Origin: Chitinophaga pinensis DSM 2588
Lineage (GTDB): Bacteria; Bacteroidota; Bacteroidia; Chitinophagales; Chitinophagaceae
DNA length: 64,000 nt
Assembly (NCBI RefSeq): GCF_000024005.1
Contig: NC_013132.1
Location: 3,466,001 to 3,530,000 of the forward strand
Direction: 5' to 3'
A program made the position numbers and the translations under genes. The notes beneath the pieces are model-generated. The model made no database searches. It saw nothing but the letters and a program-made list of their open reading frames with translations, and was not told the origin of the DNA. Each line of letters opens with the position of its first letter. The first letter of the stretch is position 1. Below, piece by piece: positions 55,801 to 64,000 of the stretch.

Positions 55801-56877
55801 GAAGATGATGGAATTGGCATACCCTCAGACGACCTGAAAAACATCTTTAAACAGTTCTTTACCACGGTCAGGAAAGGACAGGAGGATCGTCACCCGGGAG
55901 GTACCGGTATTGGTCTGGCACTGGCCAGTTCCCTGGCAGATAAACATGGCGGGAAGCTGTTGGTGGAAAGCAGGGAAGGGGAACAGACCATTTTTACCCT
56001 GGAACTACCGGTTACAAAAGAACAAGCCCCTAAACAGGCACATAGCCAGGAGGACGATATCCTTGATGAGGAAAGACCGTTGATCTTAGTGGTAGAGGAT
56101 GATATGGCGATACAGACGTTCCTGGCTGCTAGTTTCCGCGATACCGGCTATAGTGTATTGAAGGCAGCCAACGGGAAGGCGGCTATGGCCTTGATTGAGG
56201 CCCATGCCATCGACCTGGTGATCTCTGATATTATGATGGCAGAGATGGACGGGATTGAATTGTGTCAGCAGGTCAAAACCAATATCGAGTATAGTCACAT
56301 TCCTTTTATGCTGCTTTCTGCCAGGGGAAATAGTGAATCAGAGCTGAAAGGCATTGAAGCAGGCGCGGATGCTTATATCATGAAGCCCTTTAAATTCAAA
56401 CATATTGTGGCGGTGGCGAAAAACCTGATGGCATCCAGGGAAAGTCTCCGGCTGAAATTTTCAGAACAGCCGAACAGTGACGTAAGCGTGTTAGCTACCA
56501 ATAGCCGCGATAAAGCATTTATGGAAAAGGTAGTGAGCATTATTGAAGAACGTATCATAGATCCGCAGCTTTCAGTAGAGGAGCTGAGCCGGAATATGGC
56601 CATGAGCAGGTCCAATCTGCATAAAAAGCTGAAATCCCTGTCGGGATATGTGCCTAACGAACTGATAAAGCTCGTAAGACTGAAACATGCGGCAAAACTC
56701 CTGGTAAACGGTGAACATACGGTAACGGAAGTCGCTTATATGACGGGCTTTAGTTCTCCATCCTATTTCTCAAAATGTTTCCTGCAGCAGTTCAAGGTGA
56801 CGCCAAAAGAATATGCCGATAATAAGCCTAAACCGGGTACATCGCATTTGGATGATTTGTTGAAGGGTGGGCAATGA
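52867..56877 (+). CDS. Hybrid two-component regulator (HTCS) of the polysaccharide locus
   Basis: This 1336-residue one-protein signalling system is read from ATG 52867, where the signal peptide begins (MKQLLFYCLIFL); ATG 52849 is an alternative. The periplasmic sensor has two seven-bladed propellers (repeats such as YLWFGTKNGISRF and NIWIGTYGDGIDIY) and a Y_Y_Y domain, then a membrane helix (about 777-797). The cytoplasmic part has HisKA (His831 in MAHEIRTPLSL), HATPase, a receiver (Asp1121 in VISDIMM) and an AraC-type HTH (about 1235-1330). It should bind an oligosaccharide and activate this locus. Confidence 0.96.
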   Translation: MKQLLFYCLIFLCYQTSGQQIRFRNYSVAEGLPSSTVRTIAQDDQGYLWFGTKNGISRFDGYQFRNFQYKKNDATSLGNNFLHCITRIDSTHLWIGTESGIYILDLEKEQFSHFGPPKEKTVFDILRDKEGIIWFTSRLNGLYSYDPQKKSLHNFKAGNSRLSSDNVTRIAQDDDGNIWIGTYGDGIDIYNPVTGTFTNLHAGTSGLSNDVINAIYKGEDGIMWVGTMNGGLCKWDPVARNFQVYRNNGHPYDINDNIIRAICQVSPDKLYVGTEKGLNVLDIATNRFTAYINKGNDPFSISDNAIYSLFPDRAGTMWIGTFFGGASYFNEKGPVFELYYPTGEQNGLSGRAVSSFLEDGPGKLWIGTEDGGLQYFNTITHTFQQYPFLPTQQKLSYHNIHTLLRDNAGNIWIGLFAAGINVLDPRTGKVTCLQHHTEDIHSLNSNNVFCIYQDRDGGMWIGTDKGLDQYDSGRRDFTRVLREGVSNTIIYDIYEDDNKTLWFATYNNGLIFYNKKTDQWDRVVADGMVKLTSLYDDHQGHLWIGSDGGGLHKYDFRTRKVEAYNDKAGINANVVYGIRQDDAGLIWITTNNGIYSIDPATHKARHFTPQDNLQSRQFDYKAFYKMSDGKLFAGGIKGFNAFYPEKVSTVTDKIRVSFTNFQLFNRNVPIQEDGPLSKQINYASKLVLQHDQSVISFEFAALNFSAPEKLSYAYKMDGFDTDWNYVGDQRKATYTNLSPGTYTFRVKATEEKSNWDVTESTMKVIIKPPFYRTTVAYIIFVLLALGAAYGVYLYSSAYIRRKHQIRIERLKNKEEQEFYARKIEFFTVMAHEIRTPLSLIIAPLEKLLSMNKWQQEEKQQLVVMDENAERLMDLVNQLLDFRRIESDAYEIRKEEVEVVSLVQSIYSRFSALPYQKDIEFTLSIRVSSLSLPADPEVLNKILSNLLINAFRYAKKKVSISVYEMTSVESDVARLCISVEDDGIGIPSDDLKNIFKQFFTTVRKGQEDRHPGGTGIGLALASSLADKHGGKLLVESREGEQTIFTLELPVTKEQAPKQAHSQEDDILDEERPLILVVEDDMAIQTFLAASFRDTGYSVLKAANGKAAMALIEAHAIDLVISDIMMAEMDGIELCQQVKTNIEYSHIPFMLLSARGNSESELKGIEAGADAYIMKPFKFKHIVAVAKNLMASRESLRLKFSEQPNSDVSVLATNSRDKAFMEKVVSIIEERIIDPQLSVEELSRNMAMSRSNLHKKLKSLSGYVPNELIKLVRLKHAAKLLVNGEHTVTEVAYMTGFSSPSYFSKCFLQQFKVTPKEYADNKPKPGTSHLDDLLKGGQ

Positions 56878-56916
56878 GCGGACTTTTAAAATAGCAGACC
56901 GAGGGCAATTATTGTT

Positions 56917-56935
56917 CAAAACCGGACAGGTTTTG
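56917..56935 (+). terminator. Possible weak terminator after the HTCS gene
   Basis: CAAAACC and GGTTTTG form a 7-bp stem with a 5-base loop 40 bp past the regulator stop. There is no clear T tract after it. Confidence 0.3.
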
Positions 56936-57063
56936 TGTCAGAAATGAACAAATTTACGTTTATACCGATGGTATAGTCCTGTAAATCATAGAGAAAGGCG
57001 AACTGGCATTTTTTTTGGCTCATTCTTCCCATCAATTTGCCCTGTTCACATCATTGACTTATT

Positions 57064-59442
57064 ATGATCAGCAACTTCTTTAGGATAGTCTGCCGGAATA
57101 TGATCCGCAATAAAAGCTTTTCCATTATCAATATTACGGGTTTAGCCATCGGCATGTCAGCTACCATACTCATCCTGCTCTGGATACAGAATGAGGTCAG
57201 CTATGACCAGTTCCATGAGAAGAGAAACAGGATATACGAAGTATGGAACAGGGTATCCGTAGAAGGGAACACGTCCTGCTGGAATACGGTGTCTGACCCG
57301 GTTGGCCCTGCGCTGGAAAAAGATCTGCCGGAAGTGGAGCGTGTGGTCAGGGTCAATCATAATAATTCACAACTGTTATCCCACGGGGAGACCAGAATAA
57401 TGAGGTCCGGAAATATTGTTGATACCGGGTTTCTGCAGCTATTCAGTTTTCCGATGCTGGAAGGTAATCCGACAACGGCTTTGAATGATGTACACGGGGT
57501 GGTTGTTACACAAAGCACAGCGAAGAGTTTGTTCAATCAGGAAGACGCGTTGGGGAAAATTATAAAGATCGGAGAACTGGGTAATTTTACCATTACCGGT
57601 ATACTCAAAGATCTTCCTAATAACACCCGGTTTGATTTTGATTTCCTGTTGCCCAGGAGCAATCTGAAAAATGGGGAAGGGCATGATCTGGGTTGGAATG
57701 ATAACAGTACACCCACTTTTGTTCTGTTAAAACCGAATGCAAGTTATGCAGCGGCATCACTGAAGGCGAGAGATCTGAAACAGCATTACAGCGACGACGC
57801 CAAAACACTGAAATGGCAGCTGTTCCTTTATCCGCTGGATCGCTGGCGTTTATATTCAAGTTTCACCAATGGGGTAGAAGATAATGGCGGCCGTGGTACT
57901 TTTGTTAAACTGTTTGGCATCATTGCCGCATTTATACTGGTAATTGCGTGTATCAATTTCATGAACCTCAGTACAGCGCGGAGTGAAAAAAGGGCAAAAG
58001 AGGTAGGAATAAGAAAAGTGATAGGCGCACAGAAGTCATCCCTGATCGGTCATTTTATCGGAGAGTCTATCTGTCTTGCTTTCCTGGCCGGTATCATAGC
58101 GCTGTTTATTGTTCAGCTATGTTTACCTGCCTATAACCAGTTGACCGACAAACAGTTGTTTATCGACTTTACCAATGCCTATGCAATACTGGCATTTATC
58201 GGGTTTATATTATTCACTGGTTTATTGGCGGGTAGTTACCCTGCATTTTACCTGTCTTCATTTCAACCTATTAAGGTATTGAAAGGCACCTTCAGGAGCG
58301 CGAATGCAGTATTAACTCCCCGGAAATTGCTGGTGGTGGTACAATTCACATTTTCCACCATCCTGATTATCTGCACGATTATCGTCAAGCAACAAATAGA
58401 CTATGCGCGTAGCCGGAATGCAGGTTATAACAAGGAACATCTCGTGTACCAGTTTATGACGGGAGATATACCTAAGAATTATGCCCTGATTAAAAACGAA
58501 TTGCTGGCATCAGGAGTCGCCAGTTCTGTTACAAAAACCAACTCTCCGCTTACAGAACGATGGAGCAATGGGTGGGGACAGAACTGGGAAGGGAAAGACC
58601 CTAATGATAAAACTTCTTTCGACCGGTATTTATCCGATGAAGGATTGGGAACTACCGCAGGACTGCAATTTGTACAGGGACGTGATTTTGATCTGCAGAA
58701 ATATCCGACCGACTCAACAGGTCTGATTATAAATGAATCGGCATTAAAGATCATGCAATTTAAAGACCCGATCGGTAAGACAGTAGATGATCTGGATATA
58801 CGGTGGCATATTGTAGGAGTGATCAAGGATTTCATTCTGACCAGTCCTTATGAACCCACCAGACCCATACTGATATGCGGTGCGAAAAGCAGTTTTATGA
58901 GTTTCCGCGTGATGCAGATCAAGCTGAATAAGGATATTGCTATAGCAGAAAACCTGCGGAAGGCGGAAACCATATTTAAGAAATACAATCCTGAATATGC
59001 GTTTGATCCGAGAATGGTTGACCAGGAATATGCGCGGAAGTTTGAAAACGAAAAACGCCAGAGTATACTGGCTGGTTTGTTCGGAGGGCTGACTATTTTC
59101 ATCTCATGCCTCGGTTTATTTGGTCTGGCTACTTATATGGCGGAAAACAGGATCAAGGAAATCGGCGTACGAAAAGTATTGGGCGCCTCCGTGCTCAGTA
59201 TCACAGGGTTATTGTCAAAAGATTTTGTGAAACTGGTAACCATCTCATTTTTTGTGGCAGCACCTGTCGCCTGGTGGAGCATGGATCAGTGGCTGCAAAG
59301 TTATTCTTACCGGGTAGGTATACAGTGGTGGGTGTTTGTAGTGGCCGGACTATTATCGGTAACAATTGCTTTGCTGACAGTGAGTTATCAGTCTGTAAAG
59401 GCGGCAATAGCAGACCCGGTTAAAAGCCTGAGAGCTGAATAG
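57064..59442 (+). CDS. MacB-type ABC transporter permease, two FtsX domains
   Basis: This is a 792-residue protein with two copies of the MacB periplasmic-core plus FtsX arrangement: the first core at about 20-245 and FtsX helices about 285-440, the second core about 460-660 and FtsX helices about 675-785 (EIGVRKVLGASVLSI marks the second, EVGIRKVIGAQKSSL the first). Permeases of this type use energy from an ATPase encoded elsewhere to move lipoproteins, peptides or drugs or to relay signals across the membrane. No ATPase gene adjoins it. A terminator follows. Confidence 0.92.
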   Translation: MISNFFRIVCRNMIRNKSFSIINITGLAIGMSATILILLWIQNEVSYDQFHEKRNRIYEVWNRVSVEGNTSCWNTVSDPVGPALEKDLPEVERVVRVNHNNSQLLSHGETRIMRSGNIVDTGFLQLFSFPMLEGNPTTALNDVHGVVVTQSTAKSLFNQEDALGKIIKIGELGNFTITGILKDLPNNTRFDFDFLLPRSNLKNGEGHDLGWNDNSTPTFVLLKPNASYAAASLKARDLKQHYSDDAKTLKWQLFLYPLDRWRLYSSFTNGVEDNGGRGTFVKLFGIIAAFILVIACINFMNLSTARSEKRAKEVGIRKVIGAQKSSLIGHFIGESICLAFLAGIIALFIVQLCLPAYNQLTDKQLFIDFTNAYAILAFIGFILFTGLLAGSYPAFYLSSFQPIKVLKGTFRSANAVLTPRKLLVVVQFTFSTILIICTIIVKQQIDYARSRNAGYNKEHLVYQFMTGDIPKNYALIKNELLASGVASSVTKTNSPLTERWSNGWGQNWEGKDPNDKTSFDRYLSDEGLGTTAGLQFVQGRDFDLQKYPTDSTGLIINESALKIMQFKDPIGKTVDDLDIRWHIVGVIKDFILTSPYEPTRPILICGAKSSFMSFRVMQIKLNKDIAIAENLRKAETIFKKYNPEYAFDPRMVDQEYARKFENEKRQSILAGLFGGLTIFISCLGLFGLATYMAENRIKEIGVRKVLGASVLSITGLLSKDFVKLVTISFFVAAPVAWWSMDQWLQSYSYRVGIQWWVFVVAGLLSVTIALLTVSYQSVKAAIADPVKSLRAE

Positions 59443-59466
59443 CCGTTTATAAAAGGATGTTATAAC

Positions 59467-59498
59467 AAAAAGCCTTCAGATACGTCTGAGGGCTTTTT
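59467..59498 (+). terminator. Terminator after the MacB-type permease gene
   Basis: A 14-bp stem with one G-T pair and loop TACG ends in seven T residues (59467-59480 with 59485-59498). Confidence 0.8.
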
Positions 59499-59718
59499 TT
59501 ATTAATACGGCATACTTCCTTAGATTTTTTACTATTTGCTCCATTAAATACTTATCTTGATTTGTCATTTGAGGCGTTATGACCTGTATCACCTCATCAT
59601 GAGATTCCACTTTATGTCATTAACCATATGATAGCGACCCTCCCAGTACCCCGTTTTGACCGGATCTGTCCTTCATCAGATGATTACCGGTCTGTCCACT
59701 TCACCTAAAAATTAAACC

Positions 59719-62454
59719 ATGAAAAAACTATTTTTCTATCTTTTACTGCTTTGTGTTGTCACGACCAACACCTATGCCCAGGCCCTCAGGACTTTCTATG
59801 TAGATTTCGGCCCGAATGATGTCACTAATGGCAATATCACCACGAGCCCGGACGGCAACGGGAACTACTGGAACAATGTTACCAATGCTGCAACAACTGC
59901 TTCGTCAGTATACCTGGTAACAAACAGGAACGCATCTTCGGGTGCGTTTATAAATATTACCGCCGGATTTAGCACTAATGGTATTCAAAATGGCGGCTTA
60001 TTATCACCAAATGCCACCTTACTAAAGGATTTTGCGATCAACACAGCTACGCAGGATTATTTTTATACAGACAATACCGCCGCCTTTATCATAAAAGGGC
60101 TGGATGTCAGTAAGGGCTATGTCTTTAACTTTTTTGCTACGCGTAATGATCCGGAAGTGCGCCGGTCCAACTACACACTTGTTGGTAAAACGACCTATAC
60201 TGCTACATTGCAGACCTCCGGAACAAATTTAGGCGGAACAGGCTATAATGGTAATAACAGCACAATCCTGACCACCGGTACGATTGTCCCTGATATAAAA
60301 GGCCAGATTGCCATCACCGTTAAAAGAGAAGCGGGTGCTTTCGGCTATATCGGTGTGCTGAAAATTGAGGAGGTCAGGACGCCTGTGACGCCTTTAAAAA
60401 CAGTATATGTTGATTTTGGTCCTAATGATGTTACCAACGGGAATATTACTACGAGTCCTGATCAGAATGGTAACTACTGGAACAATGTAACCAACATCAA
60501 TACGACTGCTCCACGGGTTAATTTTGTAGATAAAGCAAATGCAGCTACCGGGGCATATGCTACGATTACTACCAGTTTTCTTTCCAATGGTATTCAGAAT
60601 GGCGGTTTACTGTCACCGAATGCAGCTTTGCTGGGTGATGTAGCTGTTCCTGCTGCTACACAGGACTATTTTTACACAACCGGATCATCTGATCTTTCTA
60701 TAAGAGGTCTGGATAAAACAAAAGGCTACGTCTTTAATTTGTTTGGTACCCGGAATGATCCTGAAAAACGCGTTACCACTTATTCGCTGACAGGCGCTAC
60801 ATTCTACAACGGAACGCTGCAAACCTCAGGAACAGATCTGGGCGGAACGGGGTACAATGGTAATAACAAAACCATCTGGACCTCAGATATTATCATGCCT
60901 GATGACAATGGTCATATCAACCTGACGGTCACCAGAACAGAAGGTGCATTTGGTTACCTGGGCGTGATGAAAATGCAACAGGTAGACCCAGTTGCTTTTG
61001 AACCAGCTTGTCTTACAAAAGATATCAGCCGCATCGCTATTATGGGTTCTTCTGTTCCTTCTGGTACGGGGGCGACCAACAACCAGGGATATGCCCAGTT
61101 ATATGCGCAGTTGCTTACCGCCCGTGCCGGCAGTGGAGTAGGGCAGACCTGGAATGTGTCGAATATTTCCATTCCGGGTAATAATACCATTAGTGTGATA
61201 AACAGGTGGGATAAGGACCTGTTACCGGTTTGCGGTAAATATGTAATTTATGCACTGTCATTGGGAAACGAAGGCATCACTACTGGCGGACAAGCGACAT
61301 TCAATCAGTTCAGGGACAATTTGAAACTGCTGATCAATAAAGCAAGACAGCAGGGGATTGAACCAATCATTACCAACTGTTACAGCCGGGAAGATTATAC
61401 CGCAACCGAGTACAACTTTGTTAAACAGATGAACTTATTGATTCATTCCTGGAACGTTGCCAGTGTAAATTTATTAGGAGCGCTGGACAATGGAGCCGGT
61501 AAATGGGCTACTGGTTATAAAAGCGATGATCTGCATCCGAATGATGCCGGACACCAGGAGTTTAAGTATGCCATTGTTCCTTCTTTGTTTGATGCCCTGA
61601 AGGCAGGCAAAACCCAGCCCTATAAAATAAACGGTACCTCTTTAAGTTTGAGTGCCAGCAGCGGATATAAATTGCAGATCAAACCGGAAGAGATCCTGCA
61701 TTCCTTTACTTATTCTTATGACATACAGACTTCGTCCACAGGACAGGTATTGCTGATCACAACTGCAGCCGGGCAGAACAAATTAACAATCAATGCTTCG
61801 GGTAAAATAGATTATACGTCTGCTTCCTCAGCCGGTATTCCGGGTATTACTGTGCTCAACAACAATCAATGGCATAAAGTCACCCTGACGCATTATTATG
61901 CAATGGGCAAAACCCTGTTATATGTGGATAAGGTATTGCAGGGTTCAGTCAACGAAAAGATAGTACCAACGATGTTCGACCTGAATGGAGCTAATGCCCC
62001 TGCGGCGAACTACAGTACCTTACTCCTTTATCGTTCCGGTATGGTCGCAGAGGAGATTAACGCGATGGTAGATGGTAATTTGCTCAAATCGAGTCTTGAA
62101 ATTTATGCGCCGCTGGATGGTGCAGGTGTCTTTGGCAGTGATCCTGTTATCAACCTGGCACAAAGTACTAATACTGTAAAGCAGATAGCTGCTGTTGCGG
62201 CACTGGCTGCTACGGATACCCATCCGGAAGAAGTAGCAAGAACTATTGCCGTGTATCCGAATCCGGCCCAGACGACCCTATATATAAGTGGGCTCAAAAC
62301 ACCTGTAAGTATTAAAATATATAATAATTCGGGTCAGCTGGAGCTGAGCTCCTTCGGGAAATCGATCGCGGTCGACCATCTGAAAACAGGCGTATATTTA
62401 ATACAACTGAAATCAACAGGGATTAACCAGGTCTTGAAATTTGTCAAACAATAG
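59719..62454 (+). CDS. Secreted SGNH-hydrolase protein with duplicated N-terminal module and T9SS signal
   Basis: This 911-residue protein has a signal peptide (about 1-21, ending TYAQ). Two near-identical modules of about 200 residues follow, starting at residues about 23 and 226 (YVDFGPNDVTNGNITTSPD in each), probably carbohydrate-binding beta-sandwiches. A SGNH/GDSL domain spans about 430-620 (IAIMGSSVPSG with nucleophile Ser about 443; DDLHPNDAGHQEF near 603), then a LamG-like region (about 640-780) and a type IX secretion C-terminal domain (about 845-911, VYPNPAQTTLYISG). It likely deacylates a polysaccharide outside the cell. It stands alone, closed by a terminator. Confidence 0.9.
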   Translation: MKKLFFYLLLLCVVTTNTYAQALRTFYVDFGPNDVTNGNITTSPDGNGNYWNNVTNAATTASSVYLVTNRNASSGAFINITAGFSTNGIQNGGLLSPNATLLKDFAINTATQDYFYTDNTAAFIIKGLDVSKGYVFNFFATRNDPEVRRSNYTLVGKTTYTATLQTSGTNLGGTGYNGNNSTILTTGTIVPDIKGQIAITVKREAGAFGYIGVLKIEEVRTPVTPLKTVYVDFGPNDVTNGNITTSPDQNGNYWNNVTNINTTAPRVNFVDKANAATGAYATITTSFLSNGIQNGGLLSPNAALLGDVAVPAATQDYFYTTGSSDLSIRGLDKTKGYVFNLFGTRNDPEKRVTTYSLTGATFYNGTLQTSGTDLGGTGYNGNNKTIWTSDIIMPDDNGHINLTVTRTEGAFGYLGVMKMQQVDPVAFEPACLTKDISRIAIMGSSVPSGTGATNNQGYAQLYAQLLTARAGSGVGQTWNVSNISIPGNNTISVINRWDKDLLPVCGKYVIYALSLGNEGITTGGQATFNQFRDNLKLLINKARQQGIEPIITNCYSREDYTATEYNFVKQMNLLIHSWNVASVNLLGALDNGAGKWATGYKSDDLHPNDAGHQEFKYAIVPSLFDALKAGKTQPYKINGTSLSLSASSGYKLQIKPEEILHSFTYSYDIQTSSTGQVLLITTAAGQNKLTINASGKIDYTSASSAGIPGITVLNNNQWHKVTLTHYYAMGKTLLYVDKVLQGSVNEKIVPTMFDLNGANAPAANYSTLLLYRSGMVAEEINAMVDGNLLKSSLEIYAPLDGAGVFGSDPVINLAQSTNTVKQIAAVAALAATDTHPEEVARTIAVYPNPAQTTLYISGLKTPVSIKIYNNSGQLELSSFGKSIAVDHLKTGVYLIQLKSTGINQVLKFVKQ

Positions 62455-62469
62455 CAGGCTGAACCTGCC

Positions 62470-62505
62470 AAACCGTTCCTTCTGCATAGGAGGAACGGTT
62501 TCTTC
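62470..62505 (+). terminator. Terminator after the SGNH-hydrolase gene
   Basis: AAACCGTTCCT (62470-62480) pairs with AGGAACGGTTT (62491-62501) over a 10-base loop, followed by CTTCC. It lies inside the upper part of the open frame leading to the next sigma gene, which argues against an early start there. Confidence 0.75.
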
Positions 62506-62556
62506 CCCCTTCAGCACGAAATCATCGGGTAACTACCACAAGCCGATAACTATTTA

Positions 62557-62564
62557 TACCTTTG
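62557..62564 (+). promoter_or_regulatory. Candidate -7 box for the second ECF sigma gene
   Basis: TACCTTTG matches TAnnTTTG, but no clear TTTG partner sits 19-21 bases above it. If real, transcription starts near 62571, giving a leader of about 110 bases to ATG 62681. Confidence 0.3.
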
Positions 62565-62680
62565 TCGGCAATTGTACTACAGATCCACACAGGTACCAGG
62601 CTGCTTATACCTGTAAAAAGGGCTGCCGATGTCATGTAAACGAGGATAATTACACGTTATTGCTTCTTAGATGGTTGAAT

Positions 62681-63265
62681 ATGGGATACGGACAATACAC
62701 AGATGAAGAACTGTTGCAAGGCCTTCAACAAAGTAAAAAAGGCGCCTATAACGAGATTTACAACAGGTATTGGAAGAGAATGCTCATTGTCGCATTAAAT
62801 CACAGTGAGGACGATTATACTGCCAAAGACATTGTGCAGGAGGTGTTCATTGACCTCTGGGAGAAGCGTAATAGCTACGAGATCCGGAATCTGGCTGCTT
62901 ATCTGGCCACTGCCGTTAAATTCCAGGTATTTAAATATTACCGGAAGGAGCAGCGTCGTGCACTGCTCGCAAAGGAAAACTACGTTTTTGACGATCGTTA
63001 TGAAGAGGAAGGGCAATTACATGCCCGCTTTTTAAAAGATATGATTGACGGCATTGTAGAAGAATTGCCGGAAAAATGCCGCCTGGTATTCCATTACAGC
63101 CGGAATCTGGGGCTTAAAAATGAGGAAATCGCCGAAAGGACCGGCATCACCAAGAAAACGGTGGAAAATACATTAAACAGGGCATTGCGCATTATCCGTG
63201 GTAAACTGAGAAACCATGGTATCCCATTACTGACGATCGCCCAGATCTTATTGCTCCGAAAATAA
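62681..63265 (+). CDS. ECF sigma-70 factor, second sigma/anti-sigma pair
   Basis: This is a 194-residue sigma factor read from ATG 62681 (MGYGQYTDEELLQGLQ). The frame is open 80 codons further up, but that part crosses a terminator and the previous gene end and lacks sigma-type sequence. Region 2 has YNEIYNRYWKRMLIVAL and VQEVFIDLWEKR; region 4 has LKNEEIAERTGITKKTVENTLNRALRIIRG. It ends in a hydrophobic LTIAQILLL tail like the sigma factor at 6080. It should act with the FecR gene 121 bp downstream to switch on an uptake locus beyond the window. Confidence 0.92.
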   Translation: MGYGQYTDEELLQGLQQSKKGAYNEIYNRYWKRMLIVALNHSEDDYTAKDIVQEVFIDLWEKRNSYEIRNLAAYLATAVKFQVFKYYRKEQRRALLAKENYVFDDRYEEEGQLHARFLKDMIDGIVEELPEKCRLVFHYSRNLGLKNEEIAERTGITKKTVENTLNRALRIIRGKLRNHGIPLLTIAQILLLRK

Positions 63266-63386
63266 TTTTTTCTCTCATAGGGTGTAGCACCCTTTTCATG
63301 GACACTATATACATATAGTACGTTATGAAAGCAGCCGTCGTTGTAACATACGACCAGGTTGAATAATTCCACCGGCAAACTAACAT

Positions 63387-64000
63387 ATGGATTTACAGAG
63401 AATTAATGAGTTAGTTAAGAAATATACCGATGGCACAGCTACCGAAGCCGAAGAGGAGGAGCTGAATGCCTGGTATAGGGAAAAGTCATACCATGATGCT
63501 GTATCCTATGAAAAGGAGGATGAGGTTTACCACGAAATGCTGTCCCGTATCCATGAAGCGACCGGTTTGAACACCTCTTCCCGGAACTGGAAAAAATGGG
63601 CGGTCGCTGCCGCTGTGGCATTCATTGCCATTACAGCCACCAGTATATATTTTACAAAACACAGGCCCAAGCAGCAGCTTGTACAAAAAGGGATTGATAC
63701 GACCGGTAAACAGCTGGCAGGTGGCGCCATTCTGACACTTTCCAATGGTAGCCAGGTGTTGCTTTCTGACGCTGCAAACGGCGATATCGCCACTCAGGGT
63801 AATGTGACTGTTACAAAAGCTGCTAATGGTCAGCTGATATATAATATTAAGGGAGGAGAACAACAGGAAGGTAGCAATGGGGCGCTCGCTTATAACGTGA
63901 TCAGTACGCCTGCTGGTAGTCAGTTTATGGTCGTGTTGCCGGATAAGACGACGGTCTGGCTCAATGCGATGTCCAGTCTGAAGTTTCCTGTCACATTTTC
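63387..64000 (+). CDS. FecR-family anti-sigma factor, 3' end outside window
   Basis: The frame is open from ATG 63387 (MDLQRINELVKKYTDGT) to the window edge, 204 codons. It shows the N-terminal sigma-binding region with EAEEEELNAWY, a membrane helix (about 72-89, WAVAAAVAFIAITATSIYF) and the start of the periplasmic FecR domain (LSNGSQVLLSDAANG, then STPAGSQFMVVLPDKTTVWL near the edge, split here as STPAGSQFMVVLPD and KTTVWLNAMSSL). Bacteroidota FecR proteins of this subtype run to 380-400 residues, so about half is present. A SusC/SusD pair is expected after it. Confidence 0.92.
   Translation, partial: MDLQRINELVKKYTDGTATEAEEEELNAWYREKSYHDAVSYEKEDEVYHEMLSRIHEATGLNTSSRNWKKWAVAAAVAFIAITATSIYFTKHRPKQQLVQKGIDTTGKQLAGGAILTLSNGSQVLLSDAANGDIATQGNVTVTKAANGQLIYNIKGGEQQEGSNGALAYNVISTPAGSQFMVVLPDKTTVWLNAMSSLKFPVTF

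Noticed and set aside
62441..62680. An N-terminal extension of the second sigma factor
   Set aside because: The extension crosses the preceding terminator and gene end and has no sigma-family sequence; ATG 62681 gives a normal length.
1..64000. CRISPR array, tRNA, rRNA or insertion sequence
   Set aside because: Reading the gaps by eye showed no regularly spaced repeats, cloverleaf-like sequence, ribosomal RNA or transposase gene; a covariance-model scan was not possible.

Overview
The window comes from a Bacteroidota chromosome, most likely Chitinophaga or a close member of the Chitinophagaceae. The reasons are two SusC/SusD pairs, FecI/FecR sigma and anti-sigma pairs, a hybrid two-component regulator, a type IX secretion C-terminal signal, promoter-like TTTG...TAnnTTTG boxes, and a siderophore operon led by a lysine dioxygenase of the kind characterised from Chitinophaga pinensis. 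Identifications rest on motifs and memory of families; no database search was possible.

Region 1 (1-5545, minus strand) is a tightly packed four-gene operon that looks like a biological-conflict (defence or programmed-death) system. In order of transcription it holds an unrecognised 333-residue protein, a trypsin-like protease with an EAD-like N-terminal tag, a SIR2-like protein with a second EAD-like N-terminal tag, and an nSTAND1-type ATPase with a membrane segment and propeller-like C-terminus that runs off the window. This is my main candidate for an undescribed system.

Region 2 (6080-12943) is an ECF sigma / FecR / SusC / SusD nutrient-uptake unit without a hydrolase. Region 3 (13028-25138) is mixed: a AAA+ ATPase, a CPBP protease, an acyltransferase with SGNH domain, an Lrp regulator with a small conserved unknown, a thioredoxin-like protein, a small membrane or lipoprotein ORF, an export operon (ABC membrane domain without ATPase, HlyD, TolC), a stand-alone AraC-type HTH protein and an aldo/keto reductase. 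A perfect 68-bp spacerless palindrome lies at 14034-14101.

Region 4 (25619-38507) is a ten-gene NRPS-independent siderophore operon: lysine dioxygenase, PLP decarboxylase, two tandem IucA/IucC synthetases, an exported creatininase-like protein, a GNAT acyltransferase with an extra N-terminal domain, an N-hydroxylase, a MATE exporter, an acyl carrier protein and an AMP-forming ligase. The gene set predicts a hydroxamate made from C-hydroxylated cadaverine. A TonB-dependent siderophore receptor (38596-40944) faces the operon across a shared bidirectional terminator.

Region 5 (41646-56877) is a polysaccharide-utilisation locus with SusC, SusD, a GH43-like propeller enzyme, two clan GH-A-like hydrolases, two sulfatases and a hybrid two-component regulator, so its glycan is probably sulfated. 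An 80-bp near-perfect palindrome (41094-41173) lies upstream. Region 6 (57064-64000) has a MacB-type permease, a large T9SS-secreted SGNH esterase-like protein with a duplicated N-terminal module, and a second ECF sigma / FecR pair cut by the window end.
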